Shown piece after piece: positions 1 through 6,780 of a stretch of 8,510 nucleotides of DNA (positions are counted from its first letter, which is position 1; each line of letters starts with the position of its first letter). The DNA is from Ramlibacter sp. (GTDB lineage: Bacteria > Pseudomonadota > Gammaproteobacteria > Burkholderiales > Burkholderiaceae), in the NCBI GenBank assembly GCA_014376915.1, contig JACMQP010000004.1, positions 1 through 8,510 of the forward strand, in the 5' to 3' direction. The position numbers were made by a program, and so were the translations under genes. The notes beneath the pieces were generated by a model that made no database searches, was not told the DNA's origin, and saw only the letters and a program-made list of their open reading frames with translations.

Positions 1-3000
1 GCTGACGTGCGCTCGCGCGGGATGTGGAGCGACTTGGGTTCGGCGTTGATCGCGGCCTGGACGGCGGCGATCTTCTCGGCATCCGAGTTCACCCATTGCA
101 GGCCGGAGCCCTGTGCCACCTGGGCCAGTTCGCTCACCGGCAACTCGAACCGCTGGACCTGCGGCAGACCGCGGGCTGGAGCTGACTCATTGCGGGCGGG
201 CTCGGCGCGGGGCGCCTGCTGCTCGCGCGGAGCCTGTTCAGCGTGCGGCGCCAGTTGCTGGCGTTCAGCTGGGTCCGCGCGCGGTGCAGTCACCGGAGCC
301 GGTTCGCGCTCGGCCTGCGCCTCGCCATTGCCGTCCTGGCTGGCAAAGCCGGTCGCATAACGCTGGCCAACCGGAGGCTGCGCTGCCGGTTCCAGCGCCG
401 GCGGCACCGGGATCGCCGAGTCCATCACGCGCTGGTCGCCGAAGCCTTCTCCGCTCGCCGGGCGATCGCTGCGCTCGCGGCGGTCGCGGTCACGGCCACG
501 CGAGCGGCCGCGGCGCGGTTCTTCGCCGTCGGCCTGCGGTCGCTGCGCATCGCCATGGGTGTGCGACTCCAGCACCGCATTGGCGGCGGTCGATTCCGGC
601 GCGCCGATCTCGGCGACATCGCCGACCGAGCCGGAAGCGCCAGCCAGGGCTTGCGCTTCCACCATCGGTTCGGCCGGCTGGCCGACGTCCTGGCGCGGAC
701 CCCGGTCGGTGCGTGGGCCGCGCTCACCGCGCTCACCGCGCTCACGCCGGCCTTCGCCACGCGGTCCGCGGTCCTGGCGCTGCGCCTGTTCGCCTTCAAT
801 GGCGGCATGGGACGGCGTGCCGGCAATGCCGATCTCGGCCGACTCCACCGGTGCGCGGCCTTCCGCATCGCGACGCGGTCCGCGGCCTTCGCCACGGTCC
901 GTGCGTTCGCCTCGCGGCTCGCGGCTGTCGCGGCCTTCGCGCGGCTCCCGGGCCTCGCGCTGCTCACGCGGCTCGCGGCCCTCGCCCCGGTCGCCACGCG
1001 GTTCGCGACGCGCTTCGTCGCGGCCGCGGCCTTCATTGTTGCGCGGCTGGCCCTCGACGCCTTCGGCGGCGCGCACCTGCTCGCGGCCCTCGCCCTGGCG
1101 GCCTTCGCCACGGCGCTCGCCATCGCGGCCACCCCGGCCACCACGGCGACCGTCGCCCCGGCCCTCGCCCCGGCGCCCGCCGTCGCGACGCGGCTCGCCA
1201 TCGCGGCGGGCCTCGCCATCCCGGCCGCCGCGGCCATCGCGCTTTTCTTCCCGCTTCGGCTCGGTCACCACTGCGGCCACCGGAGTTGGAGCGGCGGCAG
1301 CACCAAACAGGCCCTTGAGCCAGCCCATGAAGCCGGTTTCGGCCGGCACCGGCGCGCGCACGGGTGCGGCAACCGGGGCACGCACAGGCGCCCTGGCAGC
1401 GACCGGTTCGACCGGCTTGGCCACCGGTTCGGGACGCGGCACGGCGCTCGGCGCGGGCGCGTCGGGCAGCACGCCCTTGATCACCGGTTCCTGTTTGTTC
1501 TGGCGCTCTTGCGAGCGGCGCGTCACCGTGGTTGGGTCCTCGATCTCTTCGGCCATGTGGTAGCTGGCCTGGATGTTGTCGAGGCGCGGATCGTCGTGCT
1601 TGAGACGCTCGAGCCTGTAGTTTGGCGTCTCCAGCGTCTTGTTCGGGACCATCAGCACGTTGATGCGCTGCTTTAACTCGATCTTGGCGATCTCGGCGCG
1701 CTTCTCGTTCAGCAGGAACGACGCCACCTCGACCGGCACCTGGCACAGCACCGAGGCAGTGCTGTCCTTCATCGACTCCTCCTGGATGATCCGCAGGATC
1801 TGCAGCGCCGAGCTCTCCGTGTCGCGGATGTGGCCGTGGCCACTGCAGCGAGGGCATGGGATGGAAGCGCCTTCGGACAGGGCCGGGCGCAGCCGCTGGC
1901 GGCTCATTTCCATCAGGCCGAACTTGCTGATGGTGCCGAACTGCACGCGCGCGCGGTCCTGCCGCAGCGCGTCGCGCAGGCGGTTTTCCACTTCCCGGCG
2001 GTTCTTCGACTCTTCCATGTCGATGAAGTCGATCACGATCAGGCCGCCCAGGTCGCGCAGCCGCATCTGGCGCGCGACTTCGTCGGCGGCTTCCAGGTTG
2101 GTGCGGGTGGCGGTTTCCTCGATGTCGCCGCCCTTGATGGCGCGGGCCGAGTTGACGTCGATCGAGACCAGCGCTTCGGTGTGGTCGATCACGACGACGC
2201 CGCCGGACGGCAGCTTCACTTCGCGCGCATAGGCGGATTCGATCTGGTGCTCGATCTGGAAGCGCGAGAACAGCGGCGCGTCGTCGCGATAGCGCTTCAC
2301 GCGGGCTGCGTGCTCGGGCATCACGTGGGCCATGAACTGCTGCGCCTGGTCGTACACGTCGTCGGTGTCGATCAGGATGTCGCCGATGTCATGGTTGAAG
2401 TAGTCGCGGATCGCGCGGATCACCAGCGACGACTCCTGGTAGATCAAGAACGCGCCCTTGCCGCCCTTGGAAGCGCCGTCAATGGCGTTCCAGAGTTTGA
2501 GCAGGTAGTTCAGGTCCCACTGCAGTTCGGGCGCGCTGCGGCCGATGCCGGCGGTGCGGGCAATGATGGACATCCCGTTCGGATATTCCAGTTGGTCCAT
2601 GTTCTCCTTGAGCTCGGCCCGGTCCTCGCCCTCGATCCGGCGCGACACGCCGCCGCCGCGCGGGTTGTTGGGCATCAGCACGACATAGCGGCCGGCCAGC
2701 GAGACGAAGGTGGTCAGAGCCGCGCCCTTGTTGCCGCGCTCTTCCTTTTCGACCTGGACCAGCAATTCCTGGCCTTCGCGGATCGCCTCGCTGATGCGGG
2801 CCTGCGAGGCGGAGACGCCGGCTGCGAAGTAGGTCTTGGAGATTTCCTTGAACGGCAGGAAGCCGTGGCGGTCTTCGCCGTAGTCGACGAAGCAGGCTTC
2901 GAGCGAGGGCTCGACCCGTGTCACGACGGCCTTGTAGATGTTGCCCTTGCGCTGTTCGCGCCCTTCGATCTCGATTTCGTAGTCGAGGAGTTTTTGTCCG

Positions 3001-3059
3001 TCGACGATCGCCAGCCGGCGTTCTTCCGCCTGCGTGGCATTGATCAGCATGCGCTTCAT
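1..3059 (-). CDS. rne: Ribonuclease E, 3' end outside window
   Basis: Endoribonuclease that starts mRNA decay and matures 9S rRNA and tRNA precursors; scaffold of the degradosome at the inner membrane. The minus frame from the ATG at 3059 stays open to the left edge (1019 codons; E. coli has 1061). The N-terminus reads [22 protein letters not shown]. An S1 domain lies at about 36-120. The 5'-phosphate sensor pair is R168/T169, the Mg-binding aspartates are D301 (IDVNS) and D344 (IVIDFID), and the Zn-link is CPRC (C402, C405). A Pro/Ala linker then leads to an amphipathic segment [11 protein letters not shown] (576-586), placed like the E. coli membrane-targeting sequence. Residues 600-780 are Arg/Gly/Glu-rich with short repeats, and a second basic patch lies at about 843-862. 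The conserved Burkholderiales tail ([20 protein letters not shown]) falls near the edge, so probably only a few dozen residues are missing. It is divergent from rluC, as in E. coli. Confidence 0.97.
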   Translation of the reverse strand, partial: MKRMLINATQAEERRLAIVDGQKLLDYEIEIEGREQRKGNIYKAVVTRVEPSLEACFVDYGEDRHGFLPFKEISKTYFAAGVSASQARISEAIREGQELLVQVEKEERGNKGAALTTFVSLAGRYVVLMPNNPRGGGVSRRIEGEDRAELKENMDQLEYPNGMSIIARTAGIGRSAPELQWDLNYLLKLWNAIDGASKGGKGAFLIYQESSLVIRAIRDYFNHDIGDILIDTDDVYDQAQQFMAHVMPEHAARVKRYRDDAPLFSRFQIEHQIESAYAREVKLPSGGVVVIDHTEALVSIDVNSARAIKGGDIEETATRTNLEAADEVARQMRLRDLGGLIVIDFIDMEESKNRREVENRLRDALRQDRARVQFGTISKFGLMEMSRQRLRPALSEGASIPCPRCSGHGHIRDTESSALQILRIIQEESMKDSTASVLCQVPVEVASFLLNEKRAEIAKIELKQRINVLMVPNKTLETPNYRLERLKHDDPRLDNIQASYHMAEEIEDPTTVTRRSQERQNKQEPVIKGVLPDAPAPSAVPRPEPVAKPVEPVAARAPVRAPVAAPVRAPVPAETGFMGWLKGLFGAAAAPTPVAAVVTEPKREEKRDGRGGRDGEARRDGEPRRDGGRRGEGRGDGRRGGRGGRDGERRGEGRQGEGREQVRAAEGVEGQPRNNEGRGRDEARREPRGDRGEGREPREQREAREPREGRDSREPRGERTDRGEGRGPRRDAEGRAPVESAEIGIAGTPSHAAIEGEQAQRQDRGPRGEGRRERGERGERGPRTDRGPRQDVGQPAEPMVEAQALAGASGSVGDVAEIGAPESTAANAVLESHTHGDAQRPQADGEEPRRGRSRGRDRDRRERSDRPASGEGFGDQRVMDSAIPVPPALEPAAQPPVGQRYATGFASQDGNGEAQAEREPAPVTAPRADPAERQQLAPHAEQAPREQQAPRAEPARNESAPARGLPQVQRFELPVSELAQVAQGSGLQWVNSDAEKIAAVQAAINAEPKSLHIPRERTS
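721..747. repeat. 9-bp tandem repeat inside the rne tail
   Basis: CGCTCACCG occurs at 721-729 and 730-738, with a third imperfect copy (CGCTCACGC) at 739-747. On the coding (minus) strand it encodes an [11 protein letters not shown] run in the arginine-rich, presumably disordered RNA-binding part of RNase E. The unit keeps the reading frame, so copy-number change would lengthen or shorten the tail without breaking the gene. Confidence 0.75.
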
Positions 3060-3063
3060 AGCG

Positions 3064-3069
3064 TCACCT
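3064..3069 (-). promoter_or_regulatory. Ribosome binding site of rne
   Basis: On the minus strand AGGTGA sits 4 nt before the ATG at 3059, preceded by an A-rich stretch (AGAAAAGAAA). It matches the 3' half of AGGAGGTGA. It fixes the rne start at the MKRML methionine. Confidence 0.7.
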
Positions 3070-3093
3070 TTTCTTTTCTAGCTAGCCAGTTGA

Positions 3094-3129
3094 GGACAGG
3101 GCAGATTGCTGAGCAATCCTGATCTGTCC
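3094..3129 (-). promoter_or_regulatory. Bipartite hairpin next to the rne ribosome site
   Basis: Outer arms GGACAG (3094-3099) and CTGTCC (3124-3129) and inner arms GATTGC (3104-3109) and GCAATC (3113-3118) form a stem, internal loop, stem with a 3-nt apical loop. It ends 34 nt before the rne ATG, followed by an unpaired A-rich stretch holding the Shine-Dalgarno. An alternative pairing of 3099-3106 with 3122-3129 is also possible. Candidate autoregulatory element; no U-tract follows, so it is not an intrinsic terminator. Confidence 0.5.
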
Positions 3130-3145
3130 CGCAATGACACATGAC

Positions 3146-3159
3146 GACCCTTCCGGGTC
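3146..3159 (-). promoter_or_regulatory. GNRA-capped hairpin in the rne leader
   Basis: GACCC (3146-3150) and GGGTC (3155-3159) form a 5-bp stem. In the rne transcript direction the loop reads GGAA, a GNRA tetraloop; on the plus strand it would be TTCC, which is not a stable-loop class. This asymmetry favours a role in the rne mRNA rather than in a plus-strand transcript. Confidence 0.45.
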
Positions 3160-3272
3160 AACGATGCCTGGCCGACGCTTCGAAACGGATGGAATTGCCG
3201 GAGTGCGACGCGGACAGCCGAGCGCTAGCTCAGCAGGCGTGGCAGGGGCACGTGGATGGGGGCGAAGAACGG

Positions 3273-3289
3273 GCCGCCGGGACGGCGGC
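3273..3289. repeat. GC-rich inverted repeat in the rne/rluC interval
   Basis: GCCGCCG (3273-3279) and CGGCGGC (3283-3289) are perfect 7-bp arms with a 3-nt loop. Probably part of the folded rne leader. It lies 7 bp from the next palindrome. Confidence 0.45.
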
Positions 3290-3296
3290 GCTGGTG

Positions 3297-3315
3297 CGCT
3301 ACAGAGTCTGTAGCG
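3297..3315. repeat. 19-bp perfect palindrome in the rne/rluC interval
   Basis: CGCTACAGA (3297-3305), a central G, then TCTGTAGCG (3307-3315): 9-bp arms with one central base. Flanking GGTGC (3293-3297) and GCACC (3320-3324) can extend the pairing past a bulge. As RNA it would fold with a 3-nt loop and 8 bp. As DNA its compact dyad symmetry would also suit an operator. The sequence alone does not decide between these. Confidence 0.5.
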
Positions 3316-3431
3316 GAGTGCACCCGCGGGGAGCGGGCTGGTGGCGATTCCATGCCCTCGGCCGGGGCTGTAAGCCACCGCCAGAAGGTCAGCAGGAGTG
3401 CCATCAACACAGGGGTTCTCGCTTGGTCCGT

Positions 3432-3450
3432 CGCCAGCCGGGGGCTGGCG
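3432..3450. repeat. Inverted repeat in the rne/rluC interval
   Basis: CGCCAGCC (3432-3439) and GGCTGGCG (3443-3450) are perfect 8-bp arms around GGG. The strongest simple hairpin in the upstream half of the putative rne leader. No T-tract follows on either strand, so it is not a terminator. Confidence 0.5.
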
Positions 3451-3631
3451 GGTTCTATTCCGTATCAGTGTTTCAAAGTGTCGGCAGCTCCGGCTCCGGG
3501 GTTGGGCCATCGCAAGCAACCAGCCTGCGATTTGCCCGCTTCCAGCAGCGGTGGCATCGACCTTCCAGCGCAGCCAGCAGCAGTGTGTGGATTAAACTCC
3601 AGACAAATCAACCACTTACAGCGTTACGCTA

Positions 3632-4633
3632 GTGAAACACATTATAGGGGTCAACGGGCAGGCTGCAACGCCGCAGGTGAAATGGCTGGAAGTGGACGAG
3701 GAATCGGCGGGCCAGCGGCTCGACAATTTCCTGATCCGCCACCTCAAGGGCGTCCCCAAGACCCACGTGTACCGAATCATCCGCAGCGGCGAGGTGCGCG
3801 TGAACAAAGGCGGGGCTGCGCCCGACACCGGGGCCACGGCCGGCGACAAGGTCGGGCTGCCGCCGATACGGATCTCGGACAGGGCCGCCGAAAAACTGGA
3901 GCATCCGGCGCCGGCGCGCGAATTCCCGGTGCTGCTGGAAGACGACCACCTGATTGCCGTCGACAAGCCGGCCGGCGTTGCCGTCCACGGCGGTAGCGGG
4001 GTCAGCTTCGGCGTAATCGAGCAGTTGCGTCAGGCCCGGCCGACCGCGAAATTCCTAGAGCTGGTGCACCGGCTGGACCGGGAGACGTCCGGCGTCCTGC
4101 TGGTAGCCAAGAAGCGCTCGGCCCTGACCCGCCTGCAAGACCAGTTCCGCGAGCGCGAAACCGGCAAGACCTACCTCGCGCTGGTGAACGGCGCGTGGCC
4201 GGCAAGCAAGAAGGTGATCGACGTGCCGCTGCACAAATACCTGCAGGCCGACGGCGAACGCCGGGTCAAGGTGGTGGCCATGGATGACCTTGACGGCATG
4301 CGGTCGATCACGCTGGTCAAGGTGGCACGGCGCATCGCCGTCAAAGACCTCACTTTCACCTTGCTCGAAGTCACCATCAAGACCGGCCGCACCCACCAGA
4401 TCCGGGTCCACCTGGCTTCGCAGGGGCACCCGATCGCCGGCGACGACAAGTATGGAGATTTCGAATTGAACAAGGTGTTGCAGAAGCAGGGGCTCAAGCG
4501 CATGTACCTGCACGCCTGGCGTTTACAGTTCACCCATCCTGCCGACGGCGAGCGCATCGAGCTGCTGTCGCCACTGCCGCCCGACCTCAAGAAATTTGCC
4601 GACCATGCCCCGACTGCCACAGCGCCGCTTTGA
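3632..4633 (+). CDS. rluC: 23S rRNA pseudouridine synthase RluC
   Basis: Converts uridines to pseudouridine in 23S rRNA; E. coli RluC acts at 955, 2504 and 2580, around the peptidyl transferase centre. The 333-residue product (E. coli 319) has an N-terminal S4 RNA-binding domain (about 23-75, with SAGQRLDNFLIRHL and VYRIIRSGEVRVNKG) and an RluA-family catalytic domain. The catalytic aspartate is D149 in HRLDRETSGVLLVAKK; further family motifs are TGRTHQIRVHLASQGHPIAGD and KYGDFELN. The start is GTG at 3632 with no clear Shine-Dalgarno; an in-frame GTG at 3677 (VKWLEVDEESAGQ) would keep the S4 domain and is a real alternative. Divergent from rne as in E. coli. The 3' end overlaps the HAD gene by 29 bp, so these are probably cotranscribed. 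Confidence 0.95.
   Translation: MKHIIGVNGQAATPQVKWLEVDEESAGQRLDNFLIRHLKGVPKTHVYRIIRSGEVRVNKGGAAPDTGATAGDKVGLPPIRISDRAAEKLEHPAPAREFPVLLEDDHLIAVDKPAGVAVHGGSGVSFGVIEQLRQARPTAKFLELVHRLDRETSGVLLVAKKRSALTRLQDQFRERETGKTYLALVNGAWPASKKVIDVPLHKYLQADGERRVKVVAMDDLDGMRSITLVKVARRIAVKDLTFTLLEVTIKTGRTHQIRVHLASQGHPIAGDDKYGDFELNKVLQKQGLKRMYLHAWRLQFTHPADGERIELLSPLPPDLKKFADHAPTATAPL
3641..3668 (-). promoter_or_regulatory. Candidate rne promoter overlapping the rluC 5' end
   Basis: On the minus strand a perfect TATAAT -10 box (plus positions 3641-3646) follows, 16 nt downstream, a weak -35 TTGCAG (3663-3668). Transcription would begin near 3634 and give a leader of about 575 nt. The box lies inside the first codons of rluC. 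E. coli rne also uses promoters well upstream, close to rluC. The -35 match is poor, so this is a candidate only. Confidence 0.4.
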
Positions 4634-5273
4634 CCTGATCGCCTTCGACTGGGACGGCACGCTCTTCGACTCGACCCAGATCATCGTGCGCTGCATCCAG
4701 CGCGCCGTCGCCGACGTCGGCGGCGCAGTGCCCTCGGACAAGGCGGCCGCCTATGTGATCGGCATGGGGCTGACGCAGGCGCTGGCTCACGCGGCGCCGG
4801 ATGTTCCCGAGTCGAAATATCCGGAACTGGGTCAGCGCTACCGGTACCACTACACGTCGCAACAGAACGATCTCGCGTTGTTCGACGGCGTGCTCAGCCT
4901 GCTGGCCGAACTGAAGTTGCGCCAGCACTGGCTGGCGGTCGCCACCGGCAAGTCGCGCCGGGGGCTGGACGAGGTGCTCCAGACGGTCCAGCTGCGCAGT
5001 GTCTTCGACGGTTCGCGCACGGCCGACGAGACCGCCGGCAAGCCGGACCCGCGGATGCTCCGCGAGCTGATGGCCGAGTTCGGCACCGAGCCCGGCCGCA
5101 CGCTGATGATCGGCGATACAACGCACGATCTGCAGATGGCCCTGAATGCGGGCTGCCCTAGCGTCGGCGTCAGCTACGGTGCGCACGAGCCTGACGCGTT
5201 CCATGCGCTGAATCCGCTGTTCATTGCCCACACCGTGCCGCAATTGCAGCAATGGCTGCTGAAAAACGCCTGA
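4605..5273 (+). CDS. HAD-family hydrolase (phosphoglycolate phosphatase-like)
   Basis: Probable small-molecule phosphatase of the haloacid dehalogenase superfamily, subfamily IA, 222 residues from the ATG at 4605. Motif I is DWDGTLFDS with nucleophile D15 and acid/base D17; motif II is VATGKSR (T114); motif III lysine is K146 in AGKPDPRML; motif IV is MIGDTTHDLQMALNAG (D171, D175). A helical cap follows motif I (about 22-95). All catalytic residues are present, so it should be active. The substrate cannot be read from sequence: Gph-like phosphoglycolate or another phosphate ester. An in-frame TTG at 4596 is possible; I prefer the ATG, though its ribosome site is weak and it overlaps rluC by 29 bp, suggesting translational coupling. 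Confidence 0.9.
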   Translation: MPRLPQRRFDLIAFDWDGTLFDSTQIIVRCIQRAVADVGGAVPSDKAAAYVIGMGLTQALAHAAPDVPESKYPELGQRYRYHYTSQQNDLALFDGVLSLLAELKLRQHWLAVATGKSRRGLDEVLQTVQLRSVFDGSRTADETAGKPDPRMLRELMAEFGTEPGRTLMIGDTTHDLQMALNAGCPSVGVSYGAHEPDAFHALNPLFIAHTVPQLQQWLLKNA

Positions 5274-5280
5274 AGAGAAA

Positions 5281-5363
5281 TGGCCCCCACGCTTGTCACT
5301 TCGTGTCCTGCGCTGCCCCCCAAGGGGGCTTCAGTCGCCGTGGGGCGGCCCGGCGGCGACTGA
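5281..5363 (+). repeat. Comamonadaceae-type intergenic palindromic repeat
   Basis: The whole HAD-Rieske gap is a GC-rich palindromic unit. GCCCCC (5315-5320) and GGGGGC (5324-5329) form a hairpin with loop CAA, and a second GCCCCC at 5283-5288 can compete for the same 3' arm. Then TCAGTCGCCG (5331-5340) and CGGCGACTGA (5354-5363) form 10-bp arms around a 13-nt loop. I recall closely similar blocks (GCCCCCACGCTT... followed by CTGCCCCCCAAGGGGGC...) between genes across Variovorax, Acidovorax, Ramlibacter and relatives, so I treat it as a dispersed repeat; I cannot confirm copies here. No T-tract follows it. Confidence 0.6.
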
Positions 5364-5365
5364 CC

Positions 5366-5731
5366 GTGGATTCGCAGATTCCGCTGTGCAACTCCGCGGA
5401 CCTGGCCAACGGCGGCGAGGCGGTCCCATTCGACGTGGTGTACGGCGGCCAGACCTGCCGCGCCTTCGCGATCCGCTTCGACGGCCAGGTCCACGCCTAC
5501 CTGAATCGCTGCGCTCACGTCGCGATGGAAATGGACTGGCAGACGAACCGCTTCTTCGACGACAGTGGCCGCTGGCTGCTGTGCTCGACCCACGGCGCCG
5601 TCTACCGGCCGGACACCGGGGCCTGCGCTGGCGGGCCTTGCCGCGGCGGGCTGATCAGGATCAACCTCACGGAGCGCGATGGCGTGGTGCACTGGCATAC
5701 TGGCCACAATCTCCAACCTCCCGAGTTCTGA
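5366..5731 (+). CDS. Rieske [2Fe-2S] domain protein
   Basis: Small soluble Rieske-type iron-sulfur protein, 121 residues, probably a ferredoxin-like electron carrier or a regulatory/assembly factor; partner and pathway are not recognisable. Cluster ligands are C49-A-H51 and C73-S-T-H76, the expected CxH and CxxH pair, followed by a GGPCRGG turn (89-95) typical of the fold. No signal peptide and no oxygenase catalytic domain, so it is not a ring-hydroxylating dioxygenase alpha subunit. The start is taken as GTG 5366, where similarity to the family begins (DSQIPLCNSADL). There is no Shine-Dalgarno because the repeat lies immediately upstream. The same frame is open back to an ATG at 5252, but that would prepend 38 residues translated from the HAD end and the repeat. 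The S49 gene follows after 1 nt. Confidence 0.85.
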   Translation: MDSQIPLCNSADLANGGEAVPFDVVYGGQTCRAFAIRFDGQVHAYLNRCAHVAMEMDWQTNRFFDDSGRWLLCSTHGAVYRPDTGACAGGPCRGGLIRINLTERDGVVHWHTGHNLQPPEF

Positions 5732-5732
5732 C

Positions 5733-6764
5733 ATGAACGAATCGCCACCCGGCCTGCCGCCGGAACAGCCGCCGGCTGACCCCCGCCTCGCCCGCACTTC
5801 TTCCGCCGTCGGGGCGGGGCCCGAGGGCCAGACGCGTGCGCCCGGCTGGGAGCAGGCGACGATGGAAAGGCTGATGTTCGCGACGCTCGAGGAGCAGCGC
5901 GCCGCGCGGCGCTGGCGCAATTTCTTCCGGCTGTCCTGGCTGGCGTTGATCGTGTTCCTGCTGTGGGCCGCGATGCACCGCGGCACGACCAGCGCCGACA
6001 AGGCGACGGCGCACACGGCGGTGGTGGAGATCAAGGGGGAAATCGCCTCGGGCGCCGACGCCAGCGCCGAGTTCATCGTGGCGGCGATGCGCGCGGCCTT
6101 CGAAGACGAAGGCGCCAAGGCCGTCGTGCTGCTGGTGAATTCGCCTGGCGGCAGCCCGGTGCAGGCGGGAATCATCTACGACGAAATCAGGCGCCTGAAG
6201 GGCAAATACAAGAAGCCCGTGTACGCCGTGGTGGAAGAGTCCTGCGCTTCCGCGGCTTACTACATCGCCGCGGCGACCGACAAGATCTTCGTCGACAAGG
6301 CCAGCATCGTCGGCAGCATCGGCGTGCTGATGGAGGGCTTCGGCTTCACCGGCCTGATGGACAAGCTGGGTGTCGAGCGCCGCCTGCTGACCGCGGGCGA
6401 GAACAAGGGCTTCCTCGATCCGTTCAGCCCACAGACCGACAAGCAACGGGCCTTCGCCCAGACCATGCTGGACCAGATCCACCGCCAGTTCATCGACTCC
6501 GTGAAGGCAGGGCGCGGGGCCCGGCTGAAGGAAACCCCGGAGCTGTTCAGTGGCCTGTTCTGGACCGGCCAGCAGGCGGTGGACATGGGCCTGGCCGACC
6601 AGATCGGCAGCCTCGACTTCGTCGCCCGCGAGATCGTCAAGGCGGAGGAATTGGTGGACTACACCCGCCGTGACAACGTCGCCGAGCGCCTGGCCAAGAA
6701 GTTCGGCGCCGCGATCGGCGACGGCGCGGTGCGCGCGCTCAAGGCCATCCCGGCCTTGCGATGA
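5733..6764 (+). CDS. S49 family (SppA-type) membrane peptidase
   Basis: Serine peptidase of the signal-peptide-peptidase A family, thought to degrade residual signal peptides or membrane-protein fragments; 343 residues. Residues 1-60 are Pro/Ala-rich and probably disordered. A basic stretch (RAARRWRNFFR, 56-66) precedes one membrane segment (about 67-81), giving an N-in, C-out signal anchor with a periplasmic catalytic domain. NSPGGSPVQAG (136-146) is the family oxyanion/structural motif. The nucleophile is S173 in CASAAYY, and the general-base lysine is K225 in GENKGFLDPF; the 52-residue gap equals that in Bacillus SppA. A single protease domain makes it the short form, unlike duplicated E. 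coli SppA. ATG 5733 lies 1 nt after the Rieske stop; translation is probably coupled. Confidence 0.92.
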   Translation: MNESPPGLPPEQPPADPRLARTSSAVGAGPEGQTRAPGWEQATMERLMFATLEEQRAARRWRNFFRLSWLALIVFLLWAAMHRGTTSADKATAHTAVVEIKGEIASGADASAEFIVAAMRAAFEDEGAKAVVLLVNSPGGSPVQAGIIYDEIRRLKGKYKKPVYAVVEESCASAAYYIAAATDKIFVDKASIVGSIGVLMEGFGFTGLMDKLGVERRLLTAGENKGFLDPFSPQTDKQRAFAQTMLDQIHRQFIDSVKAGRGARLKETPELFSGLFWTGQQAVDMGLADQIGSLDFVAREIVKAEELVDYTRRDNVAERLAKKFGAAIGDGAVRALKAIPALR

Positions 6765-6780
6765 GCTTTCGCCCGCGGCC

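Larger units (their letters stand above)
3060..3634 (-). promoter_or_regulatory. Putative long structured 5' leader of rne
   Basis: This 572-bp interval between rne and rluC holds no convincing gene: short frames in it lack good ribosome sites or recognisable proteins. Read on the minus strand it contains at least five perfect or near-perfect hairpins (arms at 3094/3124, 3146/3155, 3273/3283, 3297/3307 and 3432/3443), and a TATAAT box lies at its upstream end. In E. coli the long rne 5' UTR folds into hairpins that RNase E senses to autoregulate its own mRNA. An equivalent role here is inferred from position and structure, not from sequence match. The plus strand of the same interval must also carry the rluC promoter, which I could not place. 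Confidence 0.55.

Noticed and set aside
243..3122. Long plus-strand open frames (243-1676, 559-1563, 1830-3122) opposite rne
   Set aside because: They are antisense to a clearly functional RNase E frame with all catalytic motifs; open antisense frames are expected from GC-rich codon bias and their products resemble no family.
3225..3410. Minus-strand 61-codon frame (GTG TTG ATG start, MLMALLLTFWRWL...) in the rne leader, a possible upstream ORF
   Set aside because: No ribosome site, and the frame runs through two of the leader hairpins (3273-3289 and 3297-3315); the hydrophobic start alone is not enough. Conservation of the frame in relatives would revive it.
3141..3632. Plus-strand 163-codon frame ahead of rluC, and the overlapping frame 3256-3996
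   Set aside because: No recognisable domain or ribosome site, overlaps the palindromes and the rluC start, and composition looks like noncoding DNA.
4171..5252. Minus-strand frames opposite rluC and the HAD gene (4171-4620, 4587-5252) and 5174-6482
   Set aside because: Shadows of well-supported plus-strand genes; no family features.
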